A DNA stretch of 64,000 nt from Euclidia mi (lineage: Eukaryota > Arthropoda > Insecta > Lepidoptera > Erebidae): positions 15,015,326 through 15,079,325 of the forward strand of contig OX123182.2 of NCBI GenBank assembly GCA_944739405.2, written 5' to 3'. Position numbers and translations under genes: made by a program. The notes under the pieces were generated by a model that was not told the origin of the DNA, ran no database searches, and worked only from the letters and a program-made list of their open reading frames with translations. The stretch's first letter is position 1, and each line of letters opens with the position of its first letter. Positions 44,853 to 55,000 of this stretch are shown here, one piece after another.

Positions 44853-45469
44853 AAGTTGTAATTAATTCATGAACGTTTGACCGGCAAAACTATATGGGTC
44901 ATATTAAGTCAAAGATCATGACAAATAGTTTCCAACAGCGTCACGTTATATCAGCCAAAAGCGAGATAGCAGGAATAGCGGGACAGGCGGAAATATCCGA
45001 ATACTTCGCGTTGATTTGAACGACTTCGCTGGATAGTTAATTTGCATATCGCATACCCGCATTGTCCACGCTGTTAGGTATTCTAGTACCTAACACCAGA
45101 AATAAATTTGCTCATCTTAAGCTACAATTTGTCAATATCTATAGTACCTATGTAAAATCAGTCAATAGTCACTCACTCAGGAGTTATTAACTGACTCTAG
45201 AGACAACACTCAGCCAAAACCATTGGGAGTAAGAAGCTAAAATTTGACACGTATGTGCCTTCAAAACCATAGGGTTGCATTAAGAAGGACTCAAACATAA
45301 CGTAACACACATTAAGAAGGAGTTTTCAAAATTCCCACGGGATCGGGCAAAAACGGATGAATTAAAAATAAATGTGAGGGCCTGCCTCTAGGTTGCTTTT
45401 GCTATATTGTTGTTATGACGAGTCATAAGACAAGTATCATATCTCATCTTATTTTAGATTGAACGAGCA
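44853..45469. other. Non-coding stretch, no supported gene
   Basis: I see nothing recognisable. Confidence 0.5.
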
Positions 45470-45788
45470 GCGAAAGCCAAGTGGAGAGGCCGACAGACTG
45501 CTACGCAGAGGGTCTCGGGTTCGAATCCACGACACGCACCAAAGACTTTTCGAAGTTAAATGCGTATTAAATTGTTTATTATCGCTTGCTTATCGGTGAA
45601 GGAAAACATCGTGAGGAAACCTGCATGTCTGAGAGTTCTCCATAAAGTTCTCGAAAGACATGTGAAGTCTGCCAATCCGCACTTGGCCAGCGTGGTGGAC
45701 TATGACCTTACCCTTCTCATAGTGAGAAGAGGCCCGTGCCCAGCAGTGGGCAGTACAAAGGGCTGATGATGATGATGATGATGATAAT
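45470..45788 (+). mobile_element. tRNA-headed SINE, CCAACCCGCACTT family
   Basis: B box GGTTCGAATCC near 45519, AAAACATCGTGAGGAAACCT, TCTGCCAATCCGCACTTGGC and a (GAT)n tail to 45788. It is closely similar to 41740-42046. Confidence 0.8.
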
Positions 45789-46484
45789 AGGTAGATAATA
45801 TATTTTTTCTATAATATCAAAAGTATGCCCGATATGTTGGGACGTCTACAACCCTAAGGGATATGTAAATTCTGAAGATCATTTCAAATGTTTTTGGGGG
45901 TACTGAGTCTTCTAATAAAATGTAATTCATCTTAATATAATCCAAAACCGATGACATTATTTGCTCTCAGAGACTTTTTGTGACCCATCGATAAACAGGT
46001 GACAATCGCGTTTAACCTTGAGGATCAACAGATTCACCTTTCAGTCAACCCTTTGTGCCCCGAAATACGATTACAAAATATAGTCACTTAACTACGCAAC
46101 ACCAAACTACGCAACACCATAAAACTGTTCCCCGAAACGTTAGAGTGGCCCGAACCTAACTTACGAAAGGAAAGGTTACGAGAAAATTGATAATAACTCT
46201 GAATATACTGACGTTATTTCTATGAGAGCAAATTGGTCGCTATTTATATTATTGCTCCATGAATATTGTAGCGTATGTGCTAGTTATTTATTACACAAAT
46301 CCCGTATTTCATAAATAGTTGTACGTTTATTGAATGAAACACCTCCGCACGTCCGATCATACGGAATCAGCGTGCTTTATATTTGCGAGGTTCAGTGGGA
46401 TGTTAAACTTAAAAATAATTATTATTCAGGTATTATTCACGCCATGTTTTATTGCATATTATTTACTTCGTTTTTTTAAAATGA
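45789..46484. other. Non-coding stretch, no supported gene
   Basis: I see nothing recognisable. Confidence 0.5.
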
Positions 46485-46675
46485 CAACACCCACATACAG
46501 GTATAAATACTGTATTATGGGAGTCTTTACAAACATGCAGTGAACGGATACAATGATCATCCAGACTTGAAATAAAAAGTGTTGCGTCAGGCGGGAATCG
46601 AACCCAGAACACTCGGCACAGTACAGTATCAAGCGGCGAGGCGGCCGCTCACACCCCCTACACCAACCATTCAGT
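46485..46675 (-). mobile_element. tRNA-headed SINE
   Basis: Minus strand: head GGTTGGTGTAGGGGGTGTG and B box GGGTTCGATTCCCGCC, then a diverged body. Related heads are at 36690-36895 and 47435-47600. Confidence 0.65.
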
Positions 46676-46989
46676 TATTATCGCTAATATTATTATGTCG
46701 CTGTTCCTACCGAAGGATTTATATTTATTAATAAAATATTTAGACTGTACGCTGTTTCTAAATTCCTTTCTCATTCATAATTGTCGTTCTAACGTTATCC
46801 TGGTTGCCTCCAAGGTTATCATCTTGGAACTCGAAGTCCCTTTTCTAGTCTAACTAGATTTGGCAGAATGAGAGCGATGACCGGCACAACTTATAGAGAT
46901 AGCGATATTTAATTGTTAAGACCAGTGTAAGTTTAAGCGAGGATACTGATTCCCCATAGCAGCTATATCCGGGACTGCAGTTTAACGTG

Positions 46990-47155
46990 CTCTTTTTCTC
47001 GCGTTTTTGCACGGGGCAAACAATAATCAATAATTCAATACGCTCATTACTGCGAAAAGTCAGGGGAGCGCACCGCGAGTTTGAACCCGATACCCTCTAC
47101 ATAGTAGTCTGTTGGCTCTCTTACCTCAAGTGCGCTTATCACGCCCCGTAACACT
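46990..47155 (-). mobile_element. SINE fragment, degraded
   Basis: Minus strand: B-box-like GGGTTCAAACTC followed by CTGACTTTTCGCAGTAATG and GCGTATT, the order seen in the 41031 and 41740 SINEs. The 3' half is missing. Confidence 0.55.
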
Positions 47156-47434
47156 TAATATACAAACTTCCTTTAAAATAATAAAATAATTACAGAATAC
47201 CGCCAAAATATGGAGGGTAAGTATAGTAACGCATTAACTCGAGCTGTATCACTGGCAGAATTTGTCAATAACGGTGTTATTCGGGCCTCACCGAAATAAC
47301 GTTGGCCATATACTGTAGGCTATGGGATATCTACTAATCTGCTATGTATAAATATTAGGTGTAGCACTTTCTTTTTTAAATAAAACTCTCGTTTAAAAAA
47401 TAAATCTAGTGTTGTGGAGGGCTTCACAAATACT

Positions 47435-47600
47435 CAATTAGGGCACAAAGTACACCCAAACTAGATAGGTACAATAATGATTTATGGATCACACAAAGCA
47501 TTGTCTCGTGTGAAAATATGGACCCTTAACACTCGATGCAGTGCTAAATTTGAGGCGACCGCATAAACCTAGTGGTTTAAACGGTCGCCGTATGTGCAGT
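47435..47600 (-). mobile_element. SINE, degraded
   Basis: Minus strand: GTTTATGCGGTCGCCTC, CACACGAGACAATGCTTTGT and GATCCATAAATCATTATTG match the body of 36690-36895. The head carries a small inverted repeat (AAACGGTCGCC). Confidence 0.5.
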
Positions 47601-48620
47601 CAGAAACGGCACTGTTTTAAATACATTGATTTGCTAAAGTCGCTTCTTTAACACACGTAGAAAGCGGTCTTAAGGAAACCATCACTCGCTTGTCTGCTAC
47701 CGAACGTCATTTATAATCATCGCCCTAGGATCATCCCGTTTGCATCAAAAACCTTCCGCCTTGGAGTCAGATGTCCGCTTACTGGTCCAACCAAACTTGG
47801 CAGAACATTAGCGTATTCTTTCGTGCACGTTCCGCCTTGAAGACTGAGATCCACTTACTGGTCTAACCAAAATATTTTTACACGGAATTCTCGCCTTCTG
47901 ACCTCAACCCATGGATTGCTACCAAAAGAAATGAAAGACAAGTTAAATCGATTGCTACAACTTACCCGCGGCCCAACTTAGGTTCTCAATATCCTAAAAC
48001 ATCTAGCCTTACTCAAAAGCCCTTGATCATTTATATTACAGACAGATAACCTAAAACCAACCATCGGAGTTGTTTTTCATTTTGTTACGACACCTTCCGA
48101 ACTACAAATAATATTTTTGTCACGTGGGCTTTTACAAACACTGGAAATATTATATATATGTTGACAAACACCCAGTTTACATTAATATTTATATCATAAA
48201 ATAAGCTCTCGGAGATTAAGGATTTGTCATTATCTCGAGTTAAAATTTAATGGTATCATTACAAAGTACTTTATGGATTGATTTTGAAAATAAGAAATTA
48301 AATACGCAAATAGGCCTTTACTACCTGTAAGACAAATTTTATAAGATTATTTCTTATCGTTTACATGTAACGATGAGCTGTAACTACATAAACTACTTTT
48401 CATTTCAAATATTCTACGATACTTTTATGCTGAAGGGTAACATGTGTCAATCTAACAAAATCATCGTCGTGTTGATTATACCTTTCCCACCAATATTACG
48501 TTTAATGAACACTTTGCCTCAGAATCAGATCAACTATAACATAGCTCACACCTGTTGTTGCCTCTAAGGCGGACCATTTGTTGACCAGTTGAACATTAAT
48601 TTATTTCTCCTTTGTGATGT
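47601..48620. other. Non-coding stretch, no supported gene
   Basis: I see nothing recognisable beyond a few short imperfect repeats near 47750-47870 (CTTACTGGTC, twice). Confidence 0.5.
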
Positions 48621-48624
48621 CCTG

Positions 48625-48840
48625 TAGACCGAATTTCGGCCACGGTGGTTATTCTCAACTCAACTACCCCAATTGGGCAGGTGATAATATATTATAGTGC
48701 ACTAGCGTGTGCTCAAATATGTACAAGTGCACTCTCTATTCCCTCACTCACAAAATTCGATAGGACCGCATCCAACACGATTGGTGAGAAATGACTCCCT
48801 TTTACGATCATCCGCTTCCAACCTATCCCTGAACTATCAT
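48625..48840 (-). repeat. Lepidopteran-type retroposon fragment
   Basis: GACCGAATTTCGGCCACGG, AGTGCACTAGCGTGTGC, GTGCACTCTCTATTCCCTCA and GGACCGCATCCAACACGA follow the order of a repeat I recall from lepidopteran genomes. It is cut by the next repeat at 48847. Confidence 0.55.
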
Positions 48841-48846
48841 AGGTAT

Positions 48847-49004
48847 CATCATCATCAGCCTTTAACAGTCCACTGCTGGAGTAGGCCTCTCCTTTGAAGG
48901 GAGGAATTGGCCTACTATACCACGCTGGCCAAACGGGGTGGTATAGGGTTTGTATCAAGTATTCCTTCTCTTACAGTGCTGTTCTCTGCATAATATGTCC
49001 CTCA
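48847..49004 (-). repeat. Dispersed repeat, GACGGATTAAGAATACG family, truncated
   Basis: Minus-strand copy of the 37011-37238 family, 5'-truncated, with its GAT tail at the left edge (48848-48856). Confidence 0.75.
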
Positions 49005-50150
49005 TAATATCATAGGTATAACCAAGATAAAAACATTAGGAGCCATAATAAAAAACAAGGTCTAAAGTCTAAACAAATACCAGGGTTAATCGTTGATGGC
49101 GAATTAAAAAAACATATTTTTTGATGAAGGTAGTTATTGACATTTGTTGCAACGAATTTTAGTGACTAAACCTCGTTTTATATTTAGTCTATGCTACACA
49201 TAATGGACTCAAATATAAATTGAAGTATAGTATTAGGCGGTAGCCTCCTAAAATTATAAATTGCACATTTGAGCAAACGTGAGTTAATCTTTTGAGAGAA
49301 TATTAATTTAACTTTGTACGGGAAAAAATTGTCATACTAATATTCCTTGCGAGTGTGACGTTTACAGCAAGAAAATTTAAAGTTTGTTGTTGTTACCTCC
49401 ATGTCTTCAAGTATCACTTAAATGAGTTATTGAGAAAAGCTTTATAAATAGCACGCTGTTGTGGAATGTGGTAACGAAGGACCGAAATTTGCGCATGTGT
49501 TGTTTGTGAATTTAGGCCTACCGCAGATATGAATATTTTTATGAAACAACTATTTCGTACAACAACGACAATGTATGTAGGTCTGTATTCACCCAACTAG
49601 ATAGTTGCACAACTAAAAAACCAAAAATCCCCATCGCTCGTCTTTTGATTAATAGTCGAACAACTATCGAGGATCATTCAACGTTTATTGGCATGTATTG
49701 GAGCTCGTATACACTCGACTAAACAGTCAATACGCGACGTCAGGTCAATAGAGAAACTCAAAAATTCAGCTACAACACCTAAATTAAGTGTATACGCACA
49801 GCTTTTGACTAAACTGGTTGATCGCCATGAAATCGTAAAAGCACACAAGTTGACTAAACAGTTTGATCTATATAGCAGTTGTATGTATGCGTTTGGGCTT
49901 AAAAGGCTTATAATACAATAAATTTTAAAGCAAACATAGATCGTAACCAACGTGTATAATGTTCAAGCTACGCAATGACTACGGCGTAGCGAGCTAGTTA
50001 AATGCTACGCAGTATTGAAGTGCATACAATCGTACTCTTTAATAACAGCTGTTGCCTCGTTACCAGTTGCATAGGATGTAATAACATCTTGATGAAACTT
50101 GACAGTTGTTGTATTACATCAGAATAGCGCATGGACTATCACGCTTATGA
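49005..50150. other. Non-coding stretch with short AGTTG/GACTAAAC repeats
   Basis: No supported gene. GACTAAAC recurs at 49717, 49807 and 49853, twice with GTTTGATC or GTTGATC after it; imperfect hairpins (TAGTTGCACAACTA) lie near 49600. It may be an old MITE. Confidence 0.4.
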
Positions 50151-50668
50151 TATACTAGAGTATGCCCGCGGTTACTCCCGCAATATTTAAGGCTACTGCT
50201 CCGCTCCCGTCACTCATAGCGCAATGTTATATAGCCTATAGCCTTCCTCGATAAATGGGCTATCTAACACGCAAGCATTATTAATTTACTTTAAAAAATT
50301 GACGTTCATAAGCGTCACGTTGTGACCTAGATGAATAAATGATTTTTGACTTTTGACTGAAAGAATTTTCCAAATCGGTCCACTAGTTCCTGAGATTAGC
50401 ATGTTCAACCAAACAAACTCTTCAGCTTTATATATTAGTACTAGAGGATGCCCGTGGTTATACCCACGTTATTTAGGGCTACTGCTCTGCTCCCGTCACT
50501 CATAGCGTGATGTTATATAGCCTATAGCCTTTCTCGATAAATGGGCTATCTAACAATGAAATAATTTTTCAAATCAGACCAGTAGTTCCTGAGATTAGCG
50601 CGTTCAACCATACAAACAAACAAATAAACTCTTCAGCATTATATATTAGTATGAGATATAAGATAACT
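50151..50668 (+). repeat. Two short dispersed repeats, head to tail
   Basis: Copy 1 starts CTAGAGTATGCCCGCGG near 50154 and ends TATATATTAG near 50439. Copy 2 starts CTAGAGGATGCCCGTGG near 50441 and ends TATATATTAGTATGAG near 50655. Both share GGGCTATCTAAC and TAGTTCCTGAGATTAGC. Copy 1 contains an insertion with the tail ATGAATAAATGATTTTTGAC. They are related to 2238-2400. Confidence 0.7.
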
Positions 50669-51667
50669 TAATAACCATCGATTAAAATTTTAAGATGAAA
50701 TTTAATCGACTTCTCTGAATGTCATTGGGACTAGACGGCAATAATTTCGCTCTAAAAGTAATTTTCTAAATCAGTTATTAAAAAAATCACATAGTTTTAA
50801 AACAACAAACATAAAGGTACAATTGTAGTCAAATAAATTTAGAATCTCTTCCTGTTTTAAAGTCGCTTGAAAATATTACCTGCTATGTTTAAAATTACCA
50901 CAAACATTGTCTGTGAATTACAAATATTACTACATTATGCTACTCTTCGGCTAAGTGACAACAGCTGGTAGCAAAACATGACGCGTATTGTCAGGTATAA
51001 ACATAATATATCACTGCTTTACAAGACGATACTGTCAACTCTCTAGACACCTGCCTAATAATGAATATATTTCATCATTTGCAATAAGTAAACCTATAAA
51101 AATAATATACATTTATACAGGCTTATTCCAAAATTCTCATCAAAATTATTTTACAGATGAGTAGCTATTGATTAAGAAAGGAATCCGGACAACACCCATT
51201 ATTATTACAATTACAAACAAAAATAGGATAATAGAAAAATAAATACACGTAGGAAAAATAAACACGCCAAATGATCATAAACCCGAGACCAACAAGAGAA
51301 AATTCTCTCAGAAATGTGTGTACGGAAAACATTTATCGGGTCCGAAGTACTTGAGCTCAAGACAATTAAGCTTCGTACTAAAAACTGGCTCTTTTGTACG
51401 CCACACAGAACAAGTAAAGTAAAATAATCAAATGTATTTGACTCCAAGAAAAAAACAATTAACATAATGAGTGGAGCAAAAAAGTAACATCTAGAATTCC
51501 GCTCATCAGAATTTCATTGCAGACGTCTACAATTTCCATTTACCCCTCCATGCGCTGTTTCACCTCCCCGGACGTCCAAACAGGATTTGTAAGCGTAGTA
51601 AACTCATTAGGGCCAGGCTTTGTCTACAATCCGACCAGGAAATAATATTGGACTGCGCTTTGGAATT
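50669..51667. other. Non-coding stretch, no supported gene
   Basis: I see nothing recognisable. Confidence 0.5.
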
Positions 51668-51723
51668 TAACTACCGCACCCTGCTTGAATATTGGTAGAT
51701 TTTTGTAAGGAAAATACGCTATT

Positions 51724-51728
51724 AGCAT
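51724..51728. repeat. BEL-B target duplication, left
   Basis: AGCAT, repeated at 57716-57720 directly after the 3' LTR. A 5-bp duplication is usual for BEL/Pao elements. Confidence 0.9.
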
Positions 51729-51879
51729 TGTCCAATTCATTAAAGCATTATATAAAGATGTGAACGATTTACAATAAACCAGTCTCAATAAACATATTAC
51801 GCAGAGAGGACGTTCGTTTTTCTATTCAACAATAACACCACTCCAGTCAATAGCAAAGTGAACCTTAAAACCTTGAACA
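51729..51879 (+). repeat. BEL-B 5' LTR
   Basis: Begins TGTCCAATTC and ends TTGAACA. It contains a TATA-like box TTATATAAAG (51748-51757) and two AATAAA signals (51773-51778, 51787-51792). It is short for the group but has all the usual parts. Confidence 0.95.
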
Positions 51880-52092
51880 TATGGTCTAAACGAACCGGAT
51901 CATTGATTGGAGTGGCCGGCGGACTCGGTCGCGCGAAAACAATAGATACCTTTTTATTGAATGCAAACTTGTTTACAAGTGAGTTAGTGAATACATTTTA
52001 TAACATAATAAAGACTTTGTGCATAAAAACTGATTATAAGACATTGAAGTGAACGTGTTTCTGTGGAATTTGGACATTTTTTTGGTTGCAAA
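51880..52092 (+). other. BEL-B leader and candidate primer-binding site
   Basis: TGGTCTAAACGAACCGGAT begins at 51883, four bases after the LTR. The same outline (TGGTC, 9-10 variable bases, CCGGAT) sits at this place in BEL-A. The primer tRNA cannot be named from sequence alone. No gene in the leader. Confidence 0.55.
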
Positions 52093-55000
52093 ATGACGTC
52101 ACCTACTCCGGAACAGGCAAAATATTTATCGGCGTTAGAAGATGCGGCTGGTATGTTACAAAAAGCGCAAGTTAACATGAAAAAGTGCCCGAAACACCGA
52201 CTGACGGAAGGTTATATTAAGGCGAGAATAAAATGTATTGACGAGTATTGGGATTCGTTCAAGCAAACTAATAACAATCTTATGAAGATTACTCCACGTG
52301 AGCAGCGCGGCGTGTTGCCTTACTTTCTCAATGAAGAATTTTACACGTATGAAGAAATGTATCTCTGTTTACATGCAGATTTATCCGATCTGTTATCAAG
52401 CATGCAGTCAAAACAGAGAATAGCGGAAACTTCTAATACGTCTAATTTATCACAAAATGACCAGCTACCGTTCGCGAAACTACCAAGAATACAATTACCA
52501 ACTTTCTCAGGGAGATATGATGAATGGCCCACATACCAAGATTTATTTACAGCTCTTGTCCACAATACTTCCATTAGCGATATACAGAAACTTCATTATT
52601 TAAAGACAAGCGTTTCCGGCGAAGCTGAAATGTTATTGCGTCACATCCAAATAACGGAAAACAATTATGCACAAGCTTGGGAGTTACTTAAGGGACGGTT
52701 CGGCAACAAAAAAATGATTGTGTCATCTATCCTCAAAAGATTGTTTAGTCAAAAAAAGATAACCAATCCATCGGCTAGTCAAATAAAAGCTTTGCTAGAT
52801 ACCACGGTTGAATGTATCAACAACCTACGTAATTTGAAAATATGCACTGACTCTTGGGATCCTGTAATCGTTTTTCTGGTTGGGCAGAAACTGGACTCAG
52901 AGACATTGAAATGTTGGGAGGAGCAAGCTTATAAGGACAATAGCGACGAGTTATCTACGTGGGAGGAGTTTAAAAAGTTTCTCGAGTCTAAGTTCCGTAC
53001 GCTCGAACTCATAGCCCCCATGGCTTCTACAGTTACAAGAGAGAAGACACAACATCACAAAACATATCACGTCACAGCAAAGGATAATGCAAACGGTATA
53101 TTACAATCTGCGCACACCAATGTCAATTTTTCGCTGTCATGTACATACTGCAAGGGTGAACATTATATATTTAACTGCAAAGAGTTTGCAAAACAATCAG
53201 TGCAACTGCGACGTGAATTCGTAAAAAATAATCATCTTTGCTACAATTGCCTAGTACCGAATCACAATGTTTATAACTGTAAACAAAGGAAAACGTGCCG
53301 AGTTTGCAATAGGAAGCATCATTCTCTTTTACACCAAGCTAAGGAAGCAACACCGGAGAGTGATAAACAACAAGAACAACCAGAACAAAGGGTTACGAGC
53401 GCGCACTACTTCAAGAAACAACCTGGTCGTCAAGTGTTGTTGGCTACAGCACAAGTAAATGTCATTTCAAGCGACGGTAACACACATCTACTTCGTGCAT
53501 TGATCGACCAAGGCTCAGAGGCTTCATTCGTGTCTTCTAGAGTAGTTGAACTCTTAGGACTGACGAAGGAGAGAATAAATGGTGCAGTCTCAGGGGTTGG
53601 AGAGGCAAATATGATACCCATCAAACATGTAGTTGACCTGACTATAACATCGCGCCATGAAAGGGAGAAGTTTATTCACGTGAAAGCTTACGTATTAAAA
53701 TCGGTGTCTACAACATTACCTTCAAAATACGTCGTAATGAAGTCGCCCGAACTCCAAACTTTATTACTGGCAGACCCAATGTTTAACAAACCGGGTAAAA
53801 TAGATATTTTGCTCGGCTCAGACATTTTTTGTAAAATAATAGAAGTCGGTTTGATGAGATTGTCAGATGGCATAGTAGCTCAGAAGACAACATTGGGTTG
53901 GATACTTTCAGGTCAAAGCGAAGACAAATCAATTAAAGACAAACACAACATTACTACACTACACATTACGAGCATGGTGTCAGATGACAACAATATGTTA
54001 AAGAAGTTCTGGGAAATCGAGACGAACTTATACAAGAAAAGGAGTGTACTCACACAGGAAGAAGAACAATGTGAACAAATATATAGAAACACAACTAAAA
54101 GAATCAATGGAAGATATACAGTACACTTACCTCTAAAACAGAATATTGAAGAGACAGTGAAGTTATGTGGAGACACAAAACAAACAGCAATAAATAGATT
54201 TAAACAATTAGAAAGAAAATTCACAAAATCATCAAAATTAAAGACAGAATACACAAAGGTCATTCACGAGTACATAAACATGGGTCACATGGTAAAATCA
54301 ACTGAAGACAAACATTCGATATTTCTTCCTCATCACGCTGTTATTCGTGATGACAAAGAAACCTCTAAGGTTCGTGTAGTTTACGATGCATCTGCGAAGG
54401 GTTCTAATGGACATTCTCTTAATGAAGCTATGATGGTTGGACCCACTTTACAGCCCGATATTCGCAGCCTAATCATCTCTTGGCGTACCCATAAGATATG
54501 TGTGGTTGGAGACATCGTTAAGATGTACAGAATGATCAAAATGACAGAAGAGCACATGAGCCTTCAAAGTATAGTCTGGCGTGACAACCCTGAAGAGGAA
54601 TTACAAACTTACAAGTTAACTACTGTTACTTTTGGAACGGCGGCAGCACCATACTTGGCTGTACGCACTTTGAGCCAGTTAGCTGATGACGAGGCTTTGC
54701 ATTTTCCTGAAACAGCACCGCTTATCAAGAATTCTTTCTTTATGGACGATCTGATGCTGGGACATGAAAACACAGAGAAGACAATAAAAATGTGTAAAGA
54801 AATTAGAACAATATTAAGAAGAGGAGGGTTTCAAATGCAAAAATGGTCTAGTAATTCTGAAGAAGTTTTGAAAAATCTACAAGAAGGAAATCAATGTACA
54901 AAGGACAGCATGGTTATAAAACTAGATCAGATTGTAAAGATTCTTGGTCTAACATGGGATAGAAAAGACGACATATTTAAATTTACTGTGCACTTACCTG

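Noticed and set aside
52063..52092. GTG at 52063 as the BEL-B start
   Set aside because: Eukaryotic initiation at GTG is not expected; ATG at 52093 is ten codons inside the same frame and suits the gag N-terminus.
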